Shown: positions 1 to 6,455 of the stretch, one piece after another
How the letters are laid out: each line of letters starts with the position of its first letter
Position numbering within the stretch: position 1 is the stretch's first letter
From: Alphaproteobacteria bacterium UBA7371
Lineage (GTDB): Bacteria; Pseudomonadota; Alphaproteobacteria; UBA8317
Assembly (NCBI GenBank): GCA_002469865.1
Contig: DKOD01000119.1
Location: 3,047-14,884 of the forward strand
Reading direction: 5' to 3'
Length of the DNA stretch: 11,838 nucleotides
Notes under the pieces: generated by a model
What the model was told of the DNA's origin: nothing
The model's input: the letters and a program-made list of their open reading frames with translations, nothing else
Databases searched by the model: none
Made by a program: the position numbers and the translations under genes

Positions 1-102
1 AAGTACCCAGCGGATGATCAGGGCCGGAAAAATAATATGGGCAGACACGGTGAAGGCAAACTGGATACGTGCCAGATTTAATGCGCCTATTTCTTCAAAC
101 AT
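1..102 (-). CDS. cydA: Cytochrome bd ubiquinol oxidase subunit I, N-terminal fragment (runs off window)
   Basis: The first 34 codons of a minus-strand gene, ATG at 102-100, run off the left edge. The translation contains LARIQFAFTVSAHIIFPAL, the characteristic first transmembrane helix of subunit I of bd-type quinol oxidases, which reduce O2 to water in the cytoplasmic membrane. His22 matches the conserved N-terminal haem-ligand histidine (His19 in E. coli CydA). The wording is closer to CIO/short Q-loop oxidases than to E. coli CydA, from memory of the family. A GGAGG at about 112-116 lies 9 nt before the ATG, supporting the start. It is the last visible gene of a five-gene minus-strand run and lies 86 bp after the crotonase gene, so it could be cotranscribed or have its own promoter. 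Subunit II should follow outside the window. Confidence 0.8.
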   Translation of the reverse strand, partial: MFEEIGALNLARIQFAFTVSAHIIFPALIIRWVL

Positions 103-159
103 ATTGGATGCCCTCCACCAGACATGCTTTTGGCATGGGCCAGCAGGCAAGCTAATACA

Positions 160-189
160 ACCCAAAATTTGTGTTTGCGACTTTTGGGT
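160..189. repeat. Inverted repeat between the crotonase gene and cydA
   Basis: The arms ACCCAAAA (160-167) and TTTTGGGT (182-189) are perfectly complementary over 8 bp, with a 14-nt loop. The right arm touches the crotonase stop codon at 189-191. No T-run follows in the minus direction, so it is not a typical intrinsic terminator. It could be an mRNA 3' stem or an operator for cydA. A shorter repeat, CATGC/GCATG at 123-137, lies just upstream of the cydA ribosome site. Confidence 0.35.
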
Positions 190-980
190 CAACCCCGGAA
201 ATCAGGTTTGCGTTTTTCCAAAAAGGCGGCAACCCCCTCACGAAAATCATCTTCTAAGGATGACCGGCCAAACATCTCCAATTCGCCACGCAATTGTGCC
301 TCAAGGCTTGTATGCAAGGACTGACGCAGCAAGGCTTTGGTTCTTCCCAATGCCTTGGTGGGCAAGCAAGCAAGCCGGTTTGCCAGGGCCATGCTTTCCT
401 CTTCCAGCTTTGCCTGGGGAACATGTTTGTTCAAAAGCCCCCAATGATACGCCTCCTCGGCGCCAAAACGATCCCCCAACATGGCAATTTCTGCGGCGCG
501 TTTGGCCCCCACATGGCGCGGAAGGGCGAAGGTGGAGCCGCCATCTGGGCTTGTCCCGATATTGATATAGGCCAGGGTAAAAAGAGCATCCTCAGCAGCC
601 AGGGCAAAATCGCAAGCCATCATCAAGCTTAACCCAAAACCTGCTGCGGCGCCGTCGATGCTGGCCACAACCGGTTTGTCCATGGTCCTGATCGCAGTCA
701 CGACTGCATGGGCTTTGCCAATCAAGCTTTCAATCCGCACCTGCCATTCATGGGCCGGGCGATCCAGATGTTCGGCAAAATAACGAATATCCCCACCAGC
801 CATAAAAGTCTGGTCACCCTTGATCCGCAGGCAGCGCACCGACGTGTCATGCTGGGCCAGATGAACCGCTTCCATCAGGGCATCGCCCATTTCTATGTTC
901 AGTGCATTACGGCTTTTGGCACGATTCATAATGAGGGTGCGCACATGGCCCTCATCATGCACTAAGACGGCATCACCCAT
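189..980 (-). CDS. Crotonase-fold enoyl-CoA hydratase/isomerase family protein, isomerase-like active site
   Basis: A 263-residue protein, a normal crotonase length. The start ATG at 980 has GGGGAG at a good distance; a start at 1025 would overlap the upstream gene and lacks that support. The family oxyanion-hole segments are present: KSRNALN (22-28), MAGGDIRYF (60-68) and the IDGAAAGFGLSLMMACD helix (108-124). The two hydratase glutamates (Glu144 and Glu164 of rat crotonase) align with Ser118 and Tyr138 by my reading, so a classical hydratase is unlikely. An aspartate in SPDGGST (Asp146) sits where PaaG-type isomerases carry a catalytic Asp, suggesting a double-bond or ring-opening isomerase acting on an acyl-CoA in the cytoplasm. 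The substrate cannot be read from sequence. The gene follows the FGE-like gene by 41 bp and precedes cydA. Confidence 0.9.
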   Translation of the reverse strand: MGDAVLVHDEGHVRTLIMNRAKSRNALNIEMGDALMEAVHLAQHDTSVRCLRIKGDQTFMAGGDIRYFAEHLDRPAHEWQVRIESLIGKAHAVVTAIRTMDKPVVASIDGAAAGFGLSLMMACDFALAAEDALFTLAYINIGTSPDGGSTFALPRHVGAKRAAEIAMLGDRFGAEEAYHWGLLNKHVPQAKLEEESMALANRLACLPTKALGRTKALLRQSLHTSLEAQLRGELEMFGRSSLEDDFREGVAAFLEKRKPDFRG

Positions 981-1021
981 GATTTGTTCTCCCCAAGATG
1001 AAAACTTTATCCGATTATTCC

Positions 1022-1753
1022 TCAATCAGACGCGCAGCGAAAGCCAATATAGACAACAGCTGTGTCCACAGGCTTTTGTGCATCATTGTCCCGATGCATG
1101 CGGTGGGCCCCGTACCACCAGGACCCCCCCATGGTCGGTTGGCTGGTGCCTTCGCCATCCCTGGCCCACTCCCAAACATTGGCCCCCATGTCATAAAGGC
1201 CATTCACACCAGCCTTGCTTAGGCCAACCGGGGCATGACCAACACCCCTATTAAGTTTGTCAGAATGATCAATGGCGGGCGTGGCCCCACAATCTTCAAG
1301 GCAATTTGCGCCCAAGGGTGTCTCACCGGTTGGGTAAGGATAGGTTATGTTTTTGACAAAGCCCTCACTGGGGTTGGGGCGCAATTCAAGATAGGCGGCC
1401 ATGCGCCATTCATCTTTTGTGGGCAGACGTTTGCCCGCCCAGGAACAATATGCTTCTGCCTCATCAAAGGTAAGGTGCACCGCTGGTTCATCCTCACCGG
1501 CAGGCTCGCCAAAAGGCGCTTGCCAATTCCAGCCGGTTTTTTGGACCCAACCTGAATCATAAACACGCCCACCGCCCTCACGCTCGGCCTTGGACACAAA
1601 ACCTGTTTCACGGGCAAAAATCTTAAACTGCCCGACAGAAACCTCCGTGCGATCGATGGAAAAACCATCAATGACCTGCATGTTGGTCCCGGGGTTGGCC
1701 CAGGAGGTTAAAGGCATGAAGAGCATGAAAAGAAAGCCGCCCAAACTGATCAT
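1022..1753 (-). CDS. Secreted FGE/SUMF1-fold protein lacking catalytic cysteines
   Basis: A 243-residue protein with a signal peptide (hydrophobic residues 1-19, likely cut after SWA), so periplasmic or exported. The body has formylglycine-generating-enzyme-like hallmarks: FSIDRTEVSVGQFKIFA, HLTFDEAEAYCSWAGKRLPT, DEWRMAA, NGLYDMGANVWEW, GGSWWY and a terminal GFRCASD. True aerobic FGE carries two catalytic cysteines shortly after GGS (336 and 341 in human SUMF1). Here those positions align with Tyr214 and Met219, so sulfatase-activating oxidation is unlikely. Non-catalytic relatives act as accessory or binding proteins near oxidases and nitrite reductases, so an accessory role is possible but unproven. 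An AGAGGA ribosome site lies about 7 nt before ATG 1753. The gene starts 20 bp after the Usp stop and no sulfatase gene is visible. Confidence 0.88.
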   Translation of the reverse strand: MISLGGFLFMLFMPLTSWANPGTNMQVIDGFSIDRTEVSVGQFKIFARETGFVSKAEREGGGRVYDSGWVQKTGWNWQAPFGEPAGEDEPAVHLTFDEAEAYCSWAGKRLPTKDEWRMAAYLELRPNPSEGFVKNITYPYPTGETPLGANCLEDCGATPAIDHSDKLNRGVGHAPVGLSKAGVNGLYDMGANVWEWARDGEGTSQPTMGGSWWYGAHRMHRDNDAQKPVDTAVVYIGFRCASD

Positions 1754-1773
1754 AACAACATCCTCTATGTGGC

Positions 1774-2628
1774 TCAGCGCATCAACATTAAAGGCACCTT
1801 GCAGGACCGAACCGTGGCTGTTGTGGTGGAGCCAATGATCAAATTTCTGATGCGGGAATGTCCATAGGCACCCATCACCACCATGTCATGGGAATCTTCT
1901 TCCACAAGTTTGGCCAAAACCTGGTCGGGCTGGCCCTGCTGCATGGCGCTGGAGGCATGACGACCTGCAAGCCGAAGGGTCGCCACGGCTTGTTCGAGGC
2001 TTTTTTGATGTTCCAAAGAGGGGTTGCCCACGGTCACCACATGCACATGAAGGTCGTCAAAAAGCTTATCCTTGGCTACAAATTCCACAGCCTTGAGGGA
2101 GGACATGCCGCCATCAAAAGCCAACATGACCTTCTTCACCTCACGAAATGCCCGTGCCGCCACCAAAACCGGCTTATGGCTGCCACGAATGAGCCTTTCC
2201 AGGTTGGAGCCCAGATGGCCCTTGGCAAAATCAGCTGCCTCCCCCCTTTTGCCAATGACAATCAAGCCGGCATCATCTTCCCGATCGGCAATGGTTTCAA
2301 GCAAGTCACCCCGGCGCAGGCGTGCCTGAACATTGGCGACACCAGCATCGCGCAACACCGCCTCGGCATCTTCCAAAATTGCACGGCCACGCTCGCCCAC
2401 CAATTTGGCACGTTGTTCGTCCAGTTTGCTCAATTCATCAAGGATGGCGCTTCTTGCCCCCAGCGCAATGGAACCAGAAAGATCCTGATCGCCCAACATT
2501 TCTCGGCGCCCAAGCACATGGATCAATTCGACCGGCTGGCCTGTCTTGCTGGCCACCCAGCCAGCATGGGCGCAAACCGAATGGGAATAAATGGACCCAT
2601 CAATAAGGGCTATAATGTTGTTGCTCAT
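1774..2628 (-). CDS. Universal stress protein, tandem UspA domains
   Basis: A 284-residue protein made of two consecutive UspA folds (about 1-158 and 163-284). Each half ends with the ATP-binding signature G-2x-G-9x-G-S/T: G126/G129/G140-S141 in the first and G253/G256/G266-S267 in the second. It is therefore likely an ATP-binding, cytoplasmic stress or energy-state regulator. It starts 11 bp after the SulP stop. Its ribosome site AAGGAG begins inside the SulP TAA stop codon, which suggests translational coupling. Usp domains are known as partners or fusions of several membrane transporters, so regulation of the SulP transporter is a reasonable inference. No DNA-binding or kinase domain is visible. 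Confidence 0.93.
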   Translation of the reverse strand: MSNNIIALIDGSIYSHSVCAHAGWVASKTGQPVELIHVLGRREMLGDQDLSGSIALGARSAILDELSKLDEQRAKLVGERGRAILEDAEAVLRDAGVANVQARLRRGDLLETIADREDDAGLIVIGKRGEAADFAKGHLGSNLERLIRGSHKPVLVAARAFREVKKVMLAFDGGMSSLKAVEFVAKDKLFDDLHVHVVTVGNPSLEHQKSLEQAVATLRLAGRHASSAMQQGQPDQVLAKLVEEDSHDMVVMGAYGHSRIRNLIIGSTTTATVRSCKVPLMLMR

Positions 2629-2639
2629 AAACTCACTCC

Positions 2640-4130
2640 TTAATGGGTCGATAATTTGTCGAGGGCATCAGGTTTGTCATGGACGCCAAGTTTGTCGACA
2701 ATGGTCTCGGACGCCTCATTCATGCCCACAAGTTCAACCTGGGCACCGTCACGACGAAATTTGACGATAGCCATATCCAGGGCCGCCACTGAAGAAATAT
2801 CCCAGATATGGGCACGGCTGACATCAATCACCACATGTTCTGGCGCCTCTTTAAAGTCAAAAGCGGCCATAAAATCTTCAACACTTGCAAAAAACAACTG
2901 CCCCTCCACACGATAAACACGTTCACGCCCGTCATCGGATATGCTGCTGGTGACACGAAAGAGCTGGGCAATCTTGCCTGCAAAGAAGATGCCCGAGAGA
3001 AGCACGCCTACGCCCACGCCAATAGCCAAGTTATGGGTAAAAATCACAAAAGCCACCGTGGCCAGCATCACGATGGAAGATGATGTTGGGTGGTTACGAA
3101 GGTCTTTAATCGATGACCAGGAGAAGGTGCCAATGGACACCATGATCATGATGGCCACCAATGCCGGCATTGGAATTTGCCCCACCAGATCACCAAGCAC
3201 CACGCAAAAAATCAGCAAAAGAACGCCTGCCGCAAAGGTGGAAAGGCGACCACGCCCACCTGATTTTACATTGATCATGGATTGCCCAATCATGGCGCAG
3301 CCCGCCATGCCACCGATGAAGCCTGTCACGCCATTGGCCAGCCCTTGGCCAACACATTCCATGTCCCGGTTGGAGGTGGTGTCGGTCAAATCATCGACAA
3401 TATTTTGGGTCATCAAGGATTCCAGGAGGCCCACCGCTGCCACCGCGACCGAATAGGGGAAAATAATTTCCAGGGTTTCAAAATTAAGCGGGACATCGGG
3501 AATGAGGAAGATCGGCAAGGTGTCGGGAAGCTGACCCATATCCGACACACTGCGCACATCCAGATCCAAAAATATGGTCAGGAGACTGAGAATGACGATG
3601 GTGACCAGGGGCGATGGAATCGATTTGGTGATCCTGGGGAACAGATAGATGATGGCAAGGCCACCGGCCACCATTGGAAAAGTAATCCAGCTCACCTTTG
3701 ATGGATCGAGTTCCGGCAATTGGGCCATAAAAATAAGAATTGCCAAGGCATTCACAAAACCTGTCATGACCGAACGCGAGACAAAGCGCATCAGCCTACC
3801 CAAGCGCAAAAAGCCCGCCAAAATTTGCAACAATCCTGCCAAAATTGTTGCGGCAAGAAGATATTCAAGGCCATGGTCGCGAACCAAGCTCACCATCAGC
3901 ACGGCGGTGGCAGCCGTGGCTGCAGAAATCATGCCCGGACGTCCCCCGGTGATGGCGCAAATCACGGCAATGGAAAAACTTGCATACAGACCCACCTTGG
4001 GGTCCACCCCGGCAATGATGGAAAAAGCGATGGCCTCCGGAATAAGCGCGAGGGCCACCACGAGCCCTGAGAGCAAATCCCCGCGGATGTTACCGAACCA
4101 TTCCTGGCGGTAGGCATGTAATGATGGCAT
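2640..4130 (-). CDS. SulP-family inorganic anion transporter with C-terminal STAS domain
   Basis: A 496-residue inner-membrane transporter. Start ATG 4130 is chosen because AGGAG lies 6 nt upstream; an upstream in-frame start at 4169 would add 13 non-conserved residues. Residues 1-390 are mostly hydrophobic helices with SulP hallmarks: IPEAIAFSIIAGVDPKVGLY (30-49) and GGMAGCAMIGQSMINVKSGG near 273-292. Residues about 405-490 form a STAS domain with VIDVSRAHIWDISSVAALD, including the DISS loop often phosphorylated or contacted in STAS proteins. The family moves sulfate, bicarbonate, dicarboxylates or other anions, usually with Na+ or H+. The substrate here is not determined, and no sulfate-assimilation or carbonic anhydrase gene is nearby. 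It is the first gene of the leftward cluster, divergent from the ABC operon. Confidence 0.93.
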   Translation of the reverse strand: MPSLHAYRQEWFGNIRGDLLSGLVVALALIPEAIAFSIIAGVDPKVGLYASFSIAVICAITGGRPGMISAATAATAVLMVSLVRDHGLEYLLAATILAGLLQILAGFLRLGRLMRFVSRSVMTGFVNALAILIFMAQLPELDPSKVSWITFPMVAGGLAIIYLFPRITKSIPSPLVTIVILSLLTIFLDLDVRSVSDMGQLPDTLPIFLIPDVPLNFETLEIIFPYSVAVAAVGLLESLMTQNIVDDLTDTTSNRDMECVGQGLANGVTGFIGGMAGCAMIGQSMINVKSGGRGRLSTFAAGVLLLIFCVVLGDLVGQIPMPALVAIMIMVSIGTFSWSSIKDLRNHPTSSSIVMLATVAFVIFTHNLAIGVGVGVLLSGIFFAGKIAQLFRVTSSISDDGRERVYRVEGQLFFASVEDFMAAFDFKEAPEHVVIDVSRAHIWDISSVAALDMAIVKFRRDGAQVELVGMNEASETIVDKLGVHDKPDALDKLSTH

Positions 4131-4147
4131 GGACAACTCCTGAACTG

Positions 4148-4165
4148 CCCAACATATCTGTTGGG
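4148..4165. repeat. Palindrome CCCAACA-TATC-TGTTGGG, candidate operator or leader hairpin
   Basis: Perfect 7-bp arms, CCCAACA (4148-4154) and TGTTGGG (4159-4165), around a 4-nt centre. It lies 18 bp upstream of the SulP start, just before the ribosome site. It could be a repressor operator or an mRNA hairpin close to the ribosome site. No T-run follows, so it is not a terminator. Confidence 0.5.
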
Positions 4166-4234
4166 GCAAGCATGGTCTTCAATTGATGACCCCTCTTGCC
4201 CACCGAGGCCACCACAGGTCAAACCCTCCCGTGA

Positions 4235-4256
4235 CCATTATTGGGCCATTGTTGGG
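4235..4256. repeat. Tandem 11-bp direct repeat CCATTRTTGGG x2
   Basis: CCATTATTGGG (4235-4245) is followed immediately by CCATTGTTGGG (4246-4256), with one mismatch. The 11-bp period places both copies on the same helical face. The GTTGGG core is shared with the palindrome at 4148-4165. This is consistent with a regulator binding array, but the protein is unknown. Confidence 0.5.
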
Positions 4257-4332
4257 TTCAAAGGATCTTGTTTGGCGCCACAAGGTCGGGCAACGTCCCA
4301 TGCAAGGAACAACAAATCTGGGAGAAAAACTC

Positions 4333-5487
4333 ATGAAACAACTTATCATCGGGCTCATGGCCGGTGCCGTGATGGCCACGCCAGCCCTTTCTGACATCAA
4401 AATTGGCATGATCACGACCCTATCAGGTGGCGGTGCCAGCTTGGGTGTCGACATGCGTGACGGCTTCGAGCATGCCATCAAAGAACGTGGCGGCACATTG
4501 GGTGGGGTCACCATCGACCTCACCGTGGTGGATGACGCCCGCAAGGTAGAAAATGCCAAGCAAGCCGCCACCCGCATGATCAAGCAGGATGATGTGGACA
4601 TCCTCACCGGCATTATCTGGTCCAACCTCACCATGGCCGTGGTGCCCGGCATCACCCGGGCCGACAAAATTTACCTGTCCATGAATTCGGGCCCCTCTGC
4701 CCTGGCTGGTAAGCAATGCAACAAGAATTTTTTCAATGTTGCTTGGCAAAATGACAATTTGCACGAGGCTGGCGGACAGTATGTCACCGACCAAAAGATC
4801 AAAAAAGTGGCCATCCTCGCCCCAAATTACCCCGGCGGTAAGGACGCCCTCAATGGCTTCAAACGCTATTATAAGGGCGATATTGTGGCAGAAATCTACA
4901 CCAAGCTCGGCCAGACTGATTATGCTGCTGAACTGGCAAATATTCGTGCAGCCGGTCCCGATGCGGTGTATTTTTTCCTTCCCGGCGGCATGGGCATCAA
5001 TTTTGTGAAGCAATATGACCAAGCAGGGCTGAAAGAAAATGTCGCCCTTTATGGACCTGCATTCAGTTTTGATGAGGGCATATTAAAAGCCGTTGGGGAA
5101 GCTGCATTGGGTGTCTACAACACGTCCCAATACACCCATGACTTGGATAATGAAGCCAACCGCAAATTTGTTGCCTCCTTCCAAGAGGCCTATGGCCGCA
5201 AACCCTCACTTTATGTGAGCCAAGGCTATGAGGCCGCCCTTGCACTAGATGCTGCAATCGCAGCGGTGGGCGGGGATGTTTCTGACAAAGACGCATTACG
5301 CAAAGCATTGCGTGAGGTGAAATTTGACTCCGTGCGCGGCAAGTTTGCTTTTGCCTCCAACCAATTCCCCATCCAGGATATTTATGTCCGTCAGGTGGTG
5401 CGTGACGGTGATGGCTTTACCAACAAAACGATTGCCAAGGTCTTTACCGACCATTCCAACGCCTTTGTGGGTGATTGCAAACTTTAA
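4333..5487 (+). CDS. ABC transporter periplasmic substrate-binding protein, branched-chain amino acid/amide (HAAT) type
   Basis: A 384-residue precursor. Start ATG 4333 is supported by GGGAG 8 nt upstream and by the immediate signal peptide MKQLIIGLMAGAVMATPALS, likely cut before DIKIG. The mature protein is a type I periplasmic-binding fold of the Leu/Ile/Val-binding class. It opens with IKIGMITTLSGGGASLG, then shows a DDARKVENAKQAATRMI stretch, a VAILAPNYPGGKDAL lobe-2 start and a DAVYFFLPGG strand. Two cysteines near ALAGKQCNKNFF and the C-terminal VGDCKL are typical of relatives. Relatives carry branched-chain amino acids, amides, urea or aromatic acids. The downstream CMD gene hints at an organic or aromatic acid, but that is inference. 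It is the first gene of the operon and is probably made in excess over the membrane parts. Confidence 0.93.
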   Translation: MKQLIIGLMAGAVMATPALSDIKIGMITTLSGGGASLGVDMRDGFEHAIKERGGTLGGVTIDLTVVDDARKVENAKQAATRMIKQDDVDILTGIIWSNLTMAVVPGITRADKIYLSMNSGPSALAGKQCNKNFFNVAWQNDNLHEAGGQYVTDQKIKKVAILAPNYPGGKDALNGFKRYYKGDIVAEIYTKLGQTDYAAELANIRAAGPDAVYFFLPGGMGINFVKQYDQAGLKENVALYGPAFSFDEGILKAVGEAALGVYNTSQYTHDLDNEANRKFVASFQEAYGRKPSLYVSQGYEAALALDAAIAAVGGDVSDKDALRKALREVKFDSVRGKFAFASNQFPIQDIYVRQVVRDGDGFTNKTIAKVFTDHSNAFVGDCKL

Positions 5488-5496
5488 CCAAGAGCT

Positions 5497-5516
5497 GGCC
5501 GGGAGCAATCCCGGCC
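5497..5516 (+). ncRNA. Intercistronic stem-loop with GCAA tetraloop
   Basis: The arms GGCCGGGA (5497-5504) and TCCCGGCC (5509-5516) form a perfect 8-bp GC-rich stem closed by GCAA, a GNRA-type tetraloop. It starts 10 nt after the binding-protein stop and ends 12 nt before the LivH start. No T-run follows, so full termination is unlikely. The position fits an mRNA-stabilising or processing element that keeps binding-protein expression above that of the permease genes. It is a cis structure in the mRNA rather than a separate RNA gene. Confidence 0.65.
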
Positions 5517-5528
5517 TGACCATTTCCG

Positions 5529-6455
5529 ATGGACAGCATCCTTCTTATTGAACAAAGCCTAAACGGCCTGCAGCTTGGCATGATGCTCTTCCTTTTGGCC
5601 TCGGGGCTGACGCTGACCTTTGGAATTATGGGCATTATCAACCTGGCCCATGGCGTTACCTACATGCTTGGTGCTTACATCGCCGCCAGCGTGATGGCCG
5701 CCACCTCGTCATTTTTGCTGGCGGTTCTGGCTGGCATGGGCTTTGCAGGTCTCATGGGTCTTTTGATGGAATTCACCATCCTTAGGCGCCTTTATGAACG
5801 AGACCATTTGGACCAGGTCCTTGCCACCTTTGGCATCATTCTTGTCGCCAATGAGGCAACCAAAATGGTTTTTGGGCCCCAGGCCCTGTTCATGGCGCCA
5901 CCGGAATATCTGAACAAATCCATCCAATTGGCCGATGGTCTTCAATACCCACTTTACAGGCTGGTGATCATTCTGGTGGGGCTTTTGGTGGTGCTGGGCC
6001 TCCGCCACCTGATTTTGAACACCAAACTCGGCATGCTCATCCGTGCCGGTGCCACCCATCGGGCCACCGTGGCTGCCATGGGTGTGAATATTGCCCAGGT
6101 ATTCACCCTGGTCTTTGGCCTTGGTGCCTTGCTTGCTGGCCTTGCTGGTGCCATGGCTGCCCCCCTTTTGGCCGTTCAGGTTGGCATGGGGGAGAACATC
6201 CTCATTTTGACCTTCGTGGTGATCATTATCGGCGGACTTGGCTCGGTGCGTGGTGCCTTTGCCGGCGCCATGTTGGTGGGTTTGGTGGATACATTCGGCA
6301 GGGCCATCCTGCCGCTGTTGCTCGCAGCGATCCTGCCACCAGAAACAGCCTCAGGCCTTGGCAATTCCCTTTCCGATATCGCCATTTACCTTTTGATGGC
6401 CGTGGTGCTGATCATCCGACCTGAAGGCCTCTTCATGATCAAGGGGAAAAGATGA
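5529..6455 (+). CDS. livH: HAAT-family ABC transporter permease LivH
   Basis: A 308-residue inner-membrane permease with about eight hydrophobic helices. The family-typical N-terminus LNGLQLGMMLFLLASGLTLT is followed by GIMGIINLAHGVTYMLGAY, and the C-terminal part has VIIIGGLGSVRGAFAGAMLVG and ends in IIRPEGLF. It forms half of the translocation channel with LivM. ATG 5529 is the only usable start, because an in-frame TGA lies at 5517-5519. No Shine-Dalgarno sequence precedes it, so initiation may be weak or depend on the stem-loop context. Its last 4 nt overlap the LivM start as ATGA, suggesting translational coupling. The symbol follows family convention and the solute is not proven to be leucine. 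Confidence 0.93.
   Translation: MDSILLIEQSLNGLQLGMMLFLLASGLTLTFGIMGIINLAHGVTYMLGAYIAASVMAATSSFLLAVLAGMGFAGLMGLLMEFTILRRLYERDHLDQVLATFGIILVANEATKMVFGPQALFMAPPEYLNKSIQLADGLQYPLYRLVIILVGLLVVLGLRHLILNTKLGMLIRAGATHRATVAAMGVNIAQVFTLVFGLGALLAGLAGAMAAPLLAVQVGMGENILILTFVVIIIGGLGSVRGAFAGAMLVGLVDTFGRAILPLLLAAILPPETASGLGNSLSDIAIYLLMAVVLIIRPEGLFMIKGKR

Larger units (their letters stand above)
4131..4332. promoter_or_regulatory. Divergent intergenic control region between SulP cluster and ABC operon
   Basis: This 202-bp gap separates two divergent operons and must contain at least one promoter in each direction. I cannot assign clear -35/-10 pairs. A weak leftward candidate is TTGAAG followed about 18 nt later by GATATG, overlapping the palindrome at 4148-4165. 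The tandem repeat at 4235-4256 lies about 77 bp before the binding-protein start. The ribosome sites are AGGAG leftward (4137-4141) and GGGAG rightward (4320-4324, 8 nt before ATG 4333). Confidence 0.6.

Noticed and set aside
14..565. Plus-strand open frame of 183 codons at the left edge
   Set aside because: It lies antisense to the cydA start and the crotonase gene, has no family features, and its translation looks like random antisense sequence.
981..1025. Upstream start for the crotonase (adds 15 residues)
   Set aside because: The internal ATG at 980 has a good GGGGAG ribosome site and matches the usual family N-terminus; the longer version overlaps the upstream gene.
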